From positions 55,259,949 to 55,323,948 of the forward strand of contig CM050449.1 of NCBI GenBank assembly GCA_027563935.2: DNA of 64,000 bases, read 5' to 3'. A model generated the notes under the pieces. It had not been told where the DNA came from. It saw only the letters and a program-made list of their open reading frames with translations, and made no database searches. Both the position numbers and the translations under genes were made by a program. Source of the DNA: Costus lasius. Its lineage: Eukaryota > Streptophyta > Magnoliopsida > Zingiberales > Costaceae. Positions within the stretch are counted from its first letter, which is position 1; each line of letters opens with the position of its first letter. This document shows, in pieces, positions 11,501-21,925 of this stretch.

Positions 11501-11518
11501 TCCCCGGCAACGGCGCCA
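11501..11518 (-). other. Primer-binding site (tRNA-Asp type)
   Basis: In sense TGGCGCCGTTGCCGGGGA, complementary to the 3' end of plant tRNA-Asp and usual for Athila/Tat elements. It lies directly inside the 5' LTR end at 11525. Confidence 0.85.
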
Positions 11519-11577
11519 AAAACTTGATAGCGCGAAAGGGAACACTACAAGTCTGGCACGCATGTACCTTGGACTAA

Positions 11578-11595
11578 TCCCCGGCAACGGCGCCA
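11578..11595 (-). other. Second PBS copy captured inside the LTR
   Basis: An identical tRNA-Asp-type site 77 bp from the true PBS, now part of the LTR: the matching copy is at 5391-5408 in the other LTR. The older LTR end (CCTATCA) abuts it. Confidence 0.8.
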
Positions 11596-11879
11596 AAAAC
11601 TTGATAGGCTTCCGCAAGTGCACGGAACTTTCGAAGTAATAAAGAAAAGTATCGAATCCATAGGGACCTTATTGTTAAGTACCAAATAGGGGTATTCTTA
11701 CTAGCTAAGCGAACCGATTCTAGTGCAAAGTAATAATGGAAAACACACGAACTCAGATAATCAGAGAGATAAATATGGGACTAGGGTTTCATCCACCTTA
11801 ATTTCAATGATAAGATATAAATAAAAAGGTTCGTCAATCAAATCTTGCTATGATAAAAACCTAATTTACTTTATAAAGG

Positions 11880-12120
11880 GATTATCTCACTCTCGTGCAG
11901 ACAATCACGCAGAGATAAATCCTCACTTTCGCGCAAGATTTATCCCAAGCTAAAGATAAGTAAATCATCAATCAGAGAATTCAAAGATCACTTTCGTGCA
12001 TCCGAATTCTAGGTTGATAATCTCTAGTGGAATCTCAGGATCACTTTCGTGCATCCGAGTCTCTACACTAGTTCTACTCATGGATCTCCAACGTTCTGAT
12101 CCTCACTTTCGTGCAAGATC
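11880..12120 (-). repeat. Five-hairpin array with GAAA loops, in LTR
   Basis: Same five hairpins as 5693-5933, with small differences. The hairpin at 12098-12120 has a canonical loop (CAC-GAAA-GTG) where the sister copy has a changed base in the loop. Confidence 0.75.
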
Positions 12121-12894
12121 TCCATGTTTGACAAATAGACATCGATCTATAGATACATGTTATAATCATGGAAATTATTCTACTAGAACAGATAAAATAG
12201 GATCTACCTAAGGAAGGGTTCCTAACATGCAATTTTAGGGTTCCAAGCTCTCAAGCAAATCACCTTTCAGTCTCATTGCGAAAACTCTAAGAACATAATT
12301 AATAACATGCAATTATAGAGAATCTAAGCACAATTTATCACAAGAGTAAAATTATCACAACAAAGATTATCATGACGAAAGAAAAGAGTTATCTAATAAT
12401 TAAAAATCAAAGGGATTAAACCCTATGTCCCAATATAGGATTAAGCTTGCATGGAGGAAGGATTACAATAAGGCATAGTTTAGAACAATTAGAAATCAGA
12501 GAAGAAGAAGAAAACAATGTTACAACACGGGTGTAATGTATATTACACCCGTAATTTCGTGATCAACAGCGCTGTCACCGCTGTTTCATTGATTTCTCCT
12601 CCGATCGGACTCCAAATGCTCTAAAACTTCTGTGGTGTCTTCCTCTCCTCTAGACGAAGCCTCTGCGTGAAAATCACGGCCTGAGGTGCCCTCTACGCCT
12701 CTCGGCATGAGGCCAAACCCTAACCGCCTCTCTAGTGATTTCTCCCTCGATACTGGATAAATATTCCTCCTTCCACTTCGTACCCCTTCTCCTCTTAAAT
12801 ACGAAGCCGCAGCAACTTTCATATCTAAATTTGGAGCTCTATATCAAACGTTATGGCCTTTGCAAGTTTCGGGCAGAAAAACTCGCGTTTTGAC

Positions 12895-13023
12895 TAGAAA
12901 TTACGGCCGTGTAATATGTTACGATGGTGTCGTAAAATCGGTTGAATCTTCTGATCTGATGTTGTCTGGGAATTACGGCACCATAATATAGTTTACGGCC
13001 AGTGCCGTAAAATCAGCTGAACC
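12895..13023 (-). repeat. Palindrome-unit array, part 1 (rest at 14740-14955)
   Basis: Two units lie left of the inserted solo LTR; three more lie right of it (14740-14955). In the uninterrupted sister LTR they are contiguous (6705-7080). Confidence 0.8.
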
Positions 13024-13028
13024 CTCTG

Positions 13029-14728
13029 TGTTGGGGTATGCCCTTAAGGCTAATGTTTGAGGCCTTGGGATTGTATAAGTATCATGTAATAAACTCTTAT
13101 GTTTATAAAGGCATGGTTATTATTCAGGTTGCTACCTTGTCTGCTGTAATAAGTGTACTTCTGAATAATGTCTCAAAGCTGTTCAGCTAGGCTGACATGC
13201 ATATGTCCTTAGTCGAGATATCTTGGTGAACTTGAGACAGCCTTGATATGATTGAGACTAATATGTGTGCTAATCTTATTGGATGCTTCGAGCATGAAAT
13301 AAGATGTAGACTCATGGGTACATTGGATGTACTGGACAGACCCTACTAGGATATTCAATTGTTTGTCACAATGTGAATAATCCTTGATTGCAACAAGTGG
13401 CACATGTCCTCTGACTTGAGATCACTTGTGTTTCTAAATGATGAATGTCATTATTTTGAGGTAGTTCAATATCATTTGAAACATAATGATTATAGACTAT
13501 CTTGGATAATGGTCATGAGTCAGGTTAGGACACTAGTGATAGATAAAGGATTGCCGTCTCCTTGTTCAAGGAGTGTGATGTTCTAAAGGGGCCCCCCTGT
13601 ATGAGATGATTGAGATAGTGTATGGCCATACCCAGATGACTATGTTCATCTGATCTAATCATGCTCATTGTATTGGAGTAACAGGCTTGACATGCTTATC
13701 CAATAAGAACATCCAGTGGCAAAGGAAACATGTATGCCTTGTGAAGTGGATTCACACTTGTGCTGTGGTTTGGGTGTAGTCTTGGAAGACTCTTTCCTTT
13801 ATATCGGGAGACAGTGATGTGTTGCTAGATACCCCTCACTGATTGTGATGACGTGAGTTATCGTTACCGACATTTAAAGGAAACCCTTAGGGTCGCACAA
13901 TTTGGTGATATGACTTACTTGAGTCAGATCGGGTGGACTGGATTGTTTTGATTCAGTTTAAAGGAGATTAAACTCTGATTGTAAGTGAGATCCAGTCTGA
14001 TCATGTTTGATTGATTAGGGCTTGGGATCGGTAAGCTTTGATCGAGAGTGTGGATGCTAGATCTGGGAGATCAAGAGCATCAAAGGATGAACGGTCAGAT
14101 CTTGAACCTTAGGGTTTATTTTGGTCTGGACCAATACTTGGGCTGATTTGGTTTGGTCATTGGACCAACTACATTGAACCGGCTCATATGTGAGCGCTTG
14201 GTTCATTTGTGAGATGAGATATGCGTTTGGTTCACTTCATGTGAACGCATAACGCATGTGTTGAAAACTTACCATTTATGGCATTTCGGTTTTGCCATAG
14301 TGATGAATGTCTCCACATTCGATCACAAGCTTGGAAAAATCTCATCTCCCCTTTGGCTCTTGACGACACTCGAACTCTCGGGTGGTAGAGGTTGACGAGA
14401 AGAAGGATCGGCCAAGAAAGCTTTCATCATCTCCTTCCATTCGACAAGGAACCTTGGGTGCCTTGCTAGCACAAGTGACGCCAAGGAAGTAAGAGATCTT
14501 CACCTTGTGTGTGAACTTTTGGAGGAGATCAAAGTTGCTCTCTTCTTCCAAGCCGATATCCAACTTCATGGCGTTGGTATGATCCCTTTAAAGATCCTTT
14601 CGCTTATACATAAGTTAACCATATGATCTACATGCGATCATGAGGGTGACACCCCTAAAATTGCATTTGCGCCCCCCTCTAGAAAGGGGCTTTATCCGCT
14701 TGCGCTCCCCCTTGAAGGGGACCTAACA
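13029..14728 (+). mobile_element. Solo LTR, Ty1/copia type
   Basis: Starts TGTTGGGG, ends CCTAACA, 1700 bp, flanked by the direct repeat CTCTG at 13024-13028 and 14729-14733. The empty site is visible in the sister LTR near 6838 (ACCCTCTGTTCG). Its tail matches the LTR fragment at 1-249. No coding sequence; small reading frames inside (for example 14342-14569) are chance. Confidence 0.9.
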
Positions 14729-14739
14729 CTCTGTTCGTA

Positions 14740-14955
14740 AACGAGTGGAAAATACGGCCTGTGAAATCCCTTACGGTAGTGTCGTAAAATCTGGTGAACT
14801 CTCTGGTCTGAAGCGCTAGAAAATACGGCCGTGTAAATTCTTACGGCAGTGCCGTAAAATTCAAAAATCTTTCTGTTAGGAAAATCACCAAAATACGGCC
14901 GTGTTCTTGATAATACGGTACCGTAAAATTATTTATAGCCCTGCCGTATTTTGGC
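14740..14955 (-). repeat. Palindrome-unit array, part 2
   Basis: Continuation of the array at 12895-13023 after the solo LTR. It includes TACGGCCGTG, TTACGGCAGTGCCGTAA and TACGGTACCGTAAAAT. Confidence 0.8.
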
Positions 14956-15212
14956 TGATTTGCTCCATTTTACCTGAAATTTCTTGTCTGATCTCTTCTT
15001 GATGTTGGGAATCCTTCTATGTATTTGATTTTGCTTGAAAACGCTTTAAAATAGCCCTTTTTTACCTGAAAATCATGAAAAACTAAAATAGAAGTAGACT
15101 TTGCAATATTTGATAAATTCAACATAAAAATAAGCAAAAGATCCTCAATTTAGGATGAAAAGATATCTAAAATGATACAAAATATACTACATATTTTGGT
15201 GTCATCATCTTT

Positions 15213-15534
15213 CCTTGGTGCAACTTCCCTAGAAGGTGGCCCAACTGAAGTAAGGGGTCTCTCAAGGCTTAGATCTTCTTCCTGAGGCTAGCACCGGGCA
15301 TAGAAGAAGAGGACTCAAGGCATCCATGTGTGTGAGACTATAGAGGGTGCATGCTTCGGCGCCTACCTTGACATCGATCTGCTCTTGCTCTAGGTACTTT
15401 CTATCTACATCGTGTCGACCCCCCTCACAAGAAGATCCACTGGGTTTTTTGGACCGGCCTATTTCGGAGATATGCTTCCGTTGTGTAACTGTAATGTATG
15501 TAAAATTTTAAAATATCCCTTGGGTTTCCCAACA
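15213..15534 (+). mobile_element. Copia 3' LTR, right part
   Basis: Continues the LTR broken at 5337. It ends TTTCCCAACA, the inverted match of the start TGTTGG at 3702. Directly after it, RNase H coding sequence of a gypsy element resumes (WRHYLL...), so the copia element had inserted into a gypsy pol gene. Confidence 0.65.
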
Positions 15535-16009
15535 ATGGCGTCATTACCTCCTACACATAGAGTTCGTACTCTACAGCGATCAGGCCCTCTCATTTCTCAA
15601 CGCCCATAAGAAACTTGCCCCGCATCATGCAAAGTGGGTCGAGTTCCTTCAGCGATACACCTTTGTGATCACTCATAAGACCGGTAAGGACAACATAGTC
15701 TCGGAGGCCCTCAGTCGAGTCCGATCTTTGTTGTGTACCCTCTTTAACATTGTCACCGCATTTGATCATATCCGCGATGAGTGCAAGACTTTCATCAACT
15801 TTGGTCTACCCTACACTCGCCTTTGGGCTAGCGACCCACTGGCGTGGCCATACCATCTCCACGATGGTTACCTTGTGTACGACAACCATTTATGCATCCC
15901 GCGCTCATCTTTGCATGAGCACCTCCTTCTTGAGCTCCACACTGGTGGTGCCACGGGGCACCATGGCCGCGATAGAACCCTAGAATTGGCTGAGGACCAA
16001 TTCTTCTGG
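15535..16009 (+). pseudogene. Ty3/gypsy chromovirus RNase H end and integrase zinc finger
   Basis: Reads WRHYLLH, then LYSDQALSFL, HHAKWVEFLQRY and HKTGKDNIVSEALSR: the C-terminal end of RNase H. The start of integrase follows, with the HHCC finger (GHHGRDRTLELA...FFWP). The 5' part of pol is not in the window because a copia element separates it. At 16010 an LTR is inserted (TSD CCCAC), and the frame resumes at 17877. Codons are largely intact, with one in-frame change visible near 15608 (TAA). Confidence 0.85.
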
Positions 16010-16014
16010 CCCAC

Positions 16015-17871
16015 TATTGTGTCCGCAAGTGCACAGATCTCAAAATAATAAAAAGATATCGAACCATAGAGACCTTGTTGAAGTCCTGAATAGTTGATTT
16101 TTCACTAGCTAGGCAATCGAGTATGATGAAAGTAAACGATCAGAAAGTTCACGAGAGGTCAAAGAGAAAAGTTGGGACTAGGGTTTCATCCACCTTAATT
16201 TCAATGACTTGATATAATTAAGTGATCGTTAGTGTATTCTTACTATGATAAAGATATAATTTACTTCATAAAGAAATAATCTCGCTTTTGCGCAAACAAT
16301 TTACAAAGAACTAATCCTCACTTTCATGCAGGATTTATTTAATGCTAAAGATAAGTAAATCTTTGACAAGAAGATTTAAGATCACTTTCGTGCATCCAAT
16401 CTCTATATCAAAATCTCAAGTGAAAACTAAATATTTTCATACTATAGTTTCACAGGTTCTACTTAAGGATTTCCAATGATCCAATACCTAATTTCTTACA
16501 ATATCTTCATGTTTAACTCATTAACAACTCCTAGATGAAATTATCAACAATTCAATAAACTTCTAAAATCTAGAAATAAGAACAAACCTAATTTCTTACA
16601 ATGAGTTCCTAAACCTCAATTTTAGGGTTCCAAGTTTTCTAAGTCACTTTTCAGTCCATATCACAAAAACACCAATTCATGTTGACAATAAAAGATCATC
16701 ACTTAAGTAGAATTATCAAAACAAGAGTATCATGACGAAATAAAAGATCATCAAGCCATTATGAAATTAAGGGGATTACACCCCCTGTCCCAAAAAATGT
16801 TTAAGCTAGCATGATGAAGAAATTACAATAAGCCATAGTTTAGAACGATTAGAAGTCGAGAAGAAGGGAAATTTTACTAAACACAGGGCTGTAATGGAAA
16901 TTACAACCCGTACTTCTCGTGTGAACAATGTCGGTGTCGCCTCTTTCTTTGATTTCTCCTTCGATCGATCTTCTTTCACTCTGAAACTTCTGGTGAATGT
17001 TCTCCCCTTTCAGGTAACTTCCCTTCAAATTTCACGGCCGATGGTGGTCTGTGCACTTCACGATGCTGAACCCTTGGGCGGCGATCAAAAACTCGATTTC
17101 TCTCTAAATAGTCTCTCAAAATTAGGGCTTTTGGTTCGCTGATGTTCTCCTCCTCCCTCTTTATATTCCGCTTCTTACGAGTTTTTAAAATGGTGGTCAA
17201 AATCGCCTAGAATCGTCGACGCAAGAATCGAGCCACAGTAATTTCTGAAAGAGTCAGGCGAAATGCGGCTGCTGGGTTAGAATTACAGCCGTAATTTACA
17301 TTAAGGCAGTGCCATAATTCATTTTGTGAAGAATCTGGAAAGAAACATGTGCCATAAAAATATGCATTATGGCCGTAATTTACATTACGGCTGCTGGGTT
17401 AGAATTATGGCAGTGTCGTGATCGCGCAAAACATTCTATAAAGAAATCACCCAACATTACAGCCCGTAATGTTTATTATGGCAGTGCCGTATTCCCTTCT
17501 GGACAGAAAGCGACCAAAATTACGGCAGGTCTAAAAAATTACGGTAGTGCCATGATTCCTTTTGTAGGTTCAGTAAAACTATGGTACCATAATATGCATT
17601 ACGGCCCTGTCGTAATTTGGTCTAATGCTCCGATTTGTGTGAAAATTGACATGTAATCTTCTCTTGATGATTGGAATTCATCTATGCACTTGAATTTCTT
17701 GAAAATGCCTTAAAATTATGCCTTTTTACCTGAAAATGATCAAAAATGAGAAAAGATGTAGATTCCGTAATATTTGATAAATAAGGCATATAAATAAGCA
17801 GAAGAGCATGAATATGACATAAAAAGACCAATAAGATGACACAAAATATACTATGAATTTTCATGTCATCA
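16015..17871 (-). mobile_element. Solo LTR, Athila/Tat type, diverged
   Basis: 1857 bp flanked by CCCAC (16010-16014 and 17872-17876). The left terminus reads TATTGTGTCC where TG would be expected, so one terminal base has changed. The right end is GTCATCA. It has the same order of landmarks as the other Athila/Tat LTRs, but the hairpin array (about 16265-16415) is eroded. The palindrome array is at 17275-17630. Confidence 0.85.
17275..17630 (-). repeat. Palindrome-unit array in solo LTR
   Basis: Units such as TTACGGCAGTGCC-like and GGCCGTAATTTACATTA; many palindromes carry single-base damage (ATGGCAGTG, GTGCCATAA), as expected for an older copy. Confidence 0.75.
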
Positions 17872-17876
17872 CCCAC

Positions 17877-18187
17877 CCGTTACAAGGATGTTGAATGGGT
17901 CGTTCACCACTGCGGCACATGTCAACGTGCCAATCCCCATCCTGCCATTACCGGGTTGTACACCCGGCTCCCTATCCCACAAGGTCCATGGCTTGATATT
18001 AGCATGGACTTCGTCCTAGGATTACCCCACACGGCTTTGTGCCACAACTCCATCTTTGTTGTCGTGGATTGCTTCTCTAAGATGGCACACTTTGTCCCTT
18101 GTTCCAAGACGATTGATGTGTCTCACATTGCAAGTCTCTTTGTTAAAGAGATAGTTTGCCTACTTGACCTCCCACTTACTATTGTGT
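17877..18187 (+). pseudogene. Chromovirus integrase, middle part
   Basis: Resumes the frame of 15535-16009: TRYKDVEWVVHHCGTCQRANPHP completes the zinc finger (CX2C). The core follows, with WLDISMDFVLGLP (first catalytic Asp) and FVVVDCFSKMAHF. It breaks at LTIVSD, where an Athila/Tat element is inserted (TSD CTGAC); the next residues are at 25984. Confidence 0.88.
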
Positions 18188-18454
18188 CTGACTGATGACA
18201 CCAAAATATATAGTAAATTTTGTGCCATTTGATAGACTTTTGTGTCATATTTATGCTCTTTTGTTTGTTTTTAAGCCTTATTTGTCAAATATTACGGAAT
18301 CTACACCATTTCTTATTTTTGATGATTTTTAAGTAAAAAGTGCCATATTTTGATGGATTTTGGAAGATTTGAGCACACCAATAGATTCCAGACGTCGAAA
18401 CGAAGCCGCCCGTCAATTTTTATGCAAATCGAAGCAAATTTGAAAAATACACCC

Positions 18455-18665
18455 CGGGTGTAATTTATATTATGGCCAGTAATTTTCTACCCAGATTACA
18501 CCCCTGCCGTAATGAAAATTATGGTACCGTATTTTCTACCTAGAAATTATGGTAGTGCCGTAATAATTTTTATGGTACCGTAATTTTGACCCATAATTCA
18601 CATAAAACTTTGTTGAAATTACGGCAGTGCCGTAATGAAAAACACGGCCGTAATTATAACCTGGA
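18455..18665 (+). repeat. Palindrome-unit array in 5' LTR
   Basis: About three units. Examples: TTACGGCAGTGCCGTAA near 18619, GGTACCGTAATTTTGACCC near 18583. Located 262-472 bp from the LTR start. Confidence 0.8.
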
Positions 18666-19450
18666 CAGCCGACTTTCATGGTCAATTTTGAAGCCCAATA
18701 CTTGCGTGGATGATTTCTCGAGATCCAGACCACCAATTTGAGATCCGAAAGAAGATACGGACTCGTCTCAACGAGGAGAAGAGGAGGGGAGTGAAAGCCC
18801 TAATTTTTATCCACTGTCCAGAGAGAAATCAAGGGAGGGCCCTTAGGGTTTGGCCTCACACCGAGAGGCGTAGAGGCCACCTCAGGTCACGATTTTTCAC
18901 AAGGAAGCTTCGCCTGGAGGAGGAGAGGATACCCCAGAAGTTTCAGAGTGAAAGGAGATCGATCGGAGGAGAAATCAACGAAAGAAGAGGCGCCTGCACT
19001 GTTCACTCGCAAGATTACGGCTGTAATTTCCATTACAGCCGTGCTATAAAGTTTATTTCCCCTTCTTTTCAATTTCTGATCGTTCTAAACTATTCATTAT
19101 TGTAATTCTTCTTCCATGTTAGCTTAGATATCTTTTGGGACATGGGGTGTAATCCCCTTGATTTTGTATGACTAGATAACTTTTATTTTGTCAATATAAT
19201 TTTGTAATGATGATTCTACTTATGTGATGATTGCCTATAACTCTCCATAGTTTTCTTATTATCATGCATGTTTTTAGAGTTTTCGCAATATGGACTAAAA
19301 GGTGATTTGCTTGAGAACTTGGAACCCTAAAATTGAATATTAAGAACTCACCGTAAGAAATTAGGTTAGTTCTTATTTCTTGATTTTAGAAGAATAATTG
19401 TCATGTTTAATAATTTGAATCTAGAATTGAGTTATTTTGTTAAACGTGAT

Positions 19451-19693
19451 GATCTTGTACGAAAGTGAGGATCGGAATGTTGGAGAACCATAAGTAGAAC
19501 TTGTGTTGAGACTCGGATGCACGAAAGTGATCCTTGAGATTCCACTTGAGATGATTAACTTAGAATTCGGATGCACGAAAGTGATCCTTGAGTTCTTTGA
19601 TTGATAATTTACTTATTTTCAGCATGGGATAGATCTTGTGTGAAAGCTAGGATCGGTCCCTTGTATGATTGTCTGCATGAAAGTGAGATAATC
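19451..19693 (+). repeat. Five-hairpin array with GAAA loops, 5' LTR
   Basis: Hairpin 1 (19451-19473): GATCTT-G-TAC-GAAA-GTG-AGGATC. Hairpins 2 and 3 (about 19508-19600): GGAT-G-CAC-GAAA-GTG-ATCC, with outer arms ACTC/GAG and GAATTC/GAGTTC. Hairpin 4 (about 19630-19655): loop arm altered here (TGT/GCT), but perfect CGC/GCG in the 3' LTR. Hairpin 5 (19667-19693): GATTGTCT/AGATAATC. A single G is bulged in every one. Confidence 0.8.
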
Positions 19694-19965
19694 CCTTTAT
19701 GAAGTAAATTATATCTTTATCATGATAAAATTAGACTGACGACCTTTTATTCATATCTAGACATGGAAATAAAGGTGGATGAAACCCTAGTCCCAGTTTC
19801 TCTCTGATTATCTCGACGCTCTTCTTATCATTTACTTGCATCATATTTGATTTGCTTAGCTAGTGAGAAAATAACTATTTGGTACTTAACAACGAGGTCT
19901 CTGTGGTTCGATATCTTTCTTTATTACTTCGAGTATCCGTGCACTTGTGGACTACAACAAGTTTT

Positions 19966-19983
19966 TGGCGCCGTTGCCGGGGA
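19966..19983 (+). other. Primer-binding site (tRNA-Asp type)
   Basis: TGGCGCCGTTGCCGGGGA, 6 bp inside the 5' LTR end. Confidence 0.9.
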
Positions 19984-20285
19984 CCTTATTTTTGTTAATA
20001 TCAAAATAGTTGTTAGTATTGCTAGACTAAGTTTTATTTGTTTTAGATTTAACTTTGTTTTTTATTTTTGCAGGTTTTGGATTCACAAAGTTATGACAGA
20101 ATTGTGATTTCTGAATTTTTTTTAATTTGCTTGTGTTTTATATTTTCTTTTTTTTTATATTCTGAAAAAAAATAATAATAATAATAATTTGATTAATTGG
20201 TATTGGATAATCTTTCTGTTCTTGATAGATTTGAAGATATGTCTTTTAATCACAACTCCTGGTAACTGAAAGAGGTGAGGTATAT

Positions 20286-21424
20286 ATGCCACAAGGTAAG
20301 TATGAAGATGATTCATTGCGCACTCTTGCAGATAAATTGAAATTACACTCTTGTATGCACCCTGTTAGGACATCTTATTCTTCTATTAGATGTGATATTT
20401 GTGGATGTTTTGATCATTATACTTATGATTGCCAAATTTTAACTCCTCCACATCATGTTTCTGAACCATACTTTGAGGATACTGAGAAATCTAGGTTAAA
20501 ACCCATGCTTGAAAAAATCATGACAAATCAAATTCAAATCATGACAAATTGAAGTAAGGAAATTGAAGATCTTAAAGGGATAATTAGTCAGCTTGCTTCT
20601 CAAGTAGGATCTTTAACAGCTCATGAGAAAGTTTTAGAAACCCAGATAGCCCAACAAGCTTGTTTGTTTGATTTTGATTTAAAAACTGAGAAAAATGATT
20701 TAGAAAAATCCCCCTTTGATTTTGATTGTTTTGAAATTGAGCCTTATGTGAACATTAATGAATCTCACTTTGATTTTGATGATTGTAAAATTGATTCATT
20801 TGATAATTTATTTGTGAGACAATTTGAGAAAATTGATTCTGAAAAATCTCTTTTTGACTCTAGTAATAGTTATGAAACTGATTCTTTTGATGATATATCA
20901 TTCGTGGTTAAATCTGAGGAAACATATGAGGGGGCTGATTTAGAAAAAATTTTACTCAGATTTTGTTGGTAATTTTGGGATTGATAAATTATTTGATGAA
21001 GTGCATGAGGAACTGGAAAATGATTTGAATATTACAAACACTGATGAATCACACTCTGATGTTTTGCCCATATCCACTTATTTGTTTGAAAAATTATGCT
21101 TTATTGAGGAACCTAATGTGAGACACAAAAATTTTTATGATGATCCAATATTTGAATCTTTTGATGAAAGTCCTATTGCAATTGAAAATATAATTTTGAA
21201 GAAAGGACTAATGATTTTGCTTTTTGATAAATATAGGAATTGAATATCCTTTGGGTGCAATTGAAAATTTTGATTTTGATTTCTGCATATTTGAGAAAGC
21301 CACGTTGATTGTGATTTACATGAAATTTTGGATGTTTGGATTAGTGGCTAAACTTTTAGGACAACAGAAATACAGAAAATTGTATGCTATTTACTATGGT
21401 ACTGATCCACCTGCTTCGCCATGA
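20286..21424 (+). pseudogene. Zinc-knuckle, acid-rich Gag-like ORF, broken
   Basis: Four consecutive frames (20286-20552, 20664-20972, 21001-21243, 21224-21424) that together parallel the protein at 9745-10934 on the minus strand. The zinc knuckle is CDICGCFDHYTYDC. The acidic part carries FDFDCFEIEPYVNINESH and ends YYGTDPPASP. Breaks include a TGA at about 20550 and frame changes near 20970 and 21240. No capsid, protease or polymerase motifs are visible. The protein is specific to this family of non-autonomous elements and its role is unknown. Confidence 0.65.
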
Positions 21425-21584
21425 AATTTGATTTTTGGTCAAGCTATAGACCTAAAAATTAGCGCTTCTTGGGAGGCAACCCAAGCACTCTTAATTAAGT
21501 TTAGTTTCTTTTTATTTTAGTTTGTTTTTAGAATTAATTTTTCTTTTCTTTTTGCAAGAAAAATCAAAATTTTGCGCAAAATAT

Positions 21585-21925
21585 GGCACTGCCGTAACCA
21601 TTTTCATGGTACCGTAATTTTGTCCGATTTTTGACCCGAGAGTTTTGCATCTTTTACGGTACTATCGTAATTTTTTTTATGGTGCCGTATTTTTGAGTAA
21701 TTTTTGACCCGAAAGTTTTATGGCTTTTACGGCAGTACTGTAAGGATTTTTACGGTACCGTATTTCCTACATATTTTTGACCCGACAATTTTTCATCTTT
21801 TATGGCACTACCGTAATCATTTTTACAGTACCGTAATTTTGAGTGTTTTCTTACCCCGAGAGTTTTGAGATTTTTGTGAAAATTACGGCAATGTCGTAAC
21901 CATGTTTACGGTGCCGTAATTTGAA
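21585..21925 (+). repeat. Palindrome-unit array inside the element
   Basis: About five units between the Gag-like frame and the tail: TTACGGTACTATCGTAA, TTACGGTACCGTATTT, TTACGGTGCCGTAATTT, with spacers containing TTTTTGACCCGAGAGTTTT-like sequence. Confidence 0.8.

Larger units (their letters stand above)
5338..15207 (-). mobile_element. Non-autonomous Athila/Tat-type LTR retrotransposon
   Basis: Complete element in minus orientation. TSD TCTTT is at 5333-5337 and 15208-15212. The 3' LTR is 5338-7332 and the 5' LTR 11525-15207 (the latter enlarged by a 1700-bp solo LTR). LTR ends in sense are TGATGACACC and CTATCA. The primer-binding site is of the tRNA-Asp type (TGGCGCCGTTGCCGGGGA in sense). 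The internal part holds only a fragmented zinc-knuckle, acid-rich reading frame and no protease, RT, RNase H or integrase, so it must have been mobilised in trans. It sits inside the 3' LTR of a copia element. Confidence 0.88.
11525..15207 (-). repeat. 5' LTR of Athila/Tat-type element, split by a solo LTR
   Basis: Counterpart of 5338-7332; it is 1978 bp long once the inserted 1700-bp LTR and its 5-bp TSD are removed. Its sense 3' end carries a PBS copy at 11578-11595 within the LTR, in addition to the true PBS at 11501-11518. Confidence 0.88.
18193..19959 (+). repeat. 5' LTR
   Basis: Begins TGATGACACC, ends ACTACAACA, followed by the PBS. Contains a palindrome array (18455-18665), a purine-rich stretch (about 18770-18960) and the hairpin array (19451-19693). 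The reading frames in it (for example 18710-19105) have no resemblance to known proteins and are not supported. Confidence 0.9.

Noticed and set aside
1..15534. Treating 1-249 and 3702-15534 as the two LTRs of one copia element
   Set aside because: Their 3' ends do not match (CTCTACA after GAAGGGGA against TTTCCCAACA), and gag starts in mid-protein at 250, so a separate inserted LTR fits better.
19508..19600. Hammerhead ribozyme, suggested by CGAAAG next to TGATGA at the LTR start
   Set aside because: The core CTGATGA ... GAAAC is not present in the right order near the hairpins; TGATGACACC is the LTR terminus, over 1 kb away.
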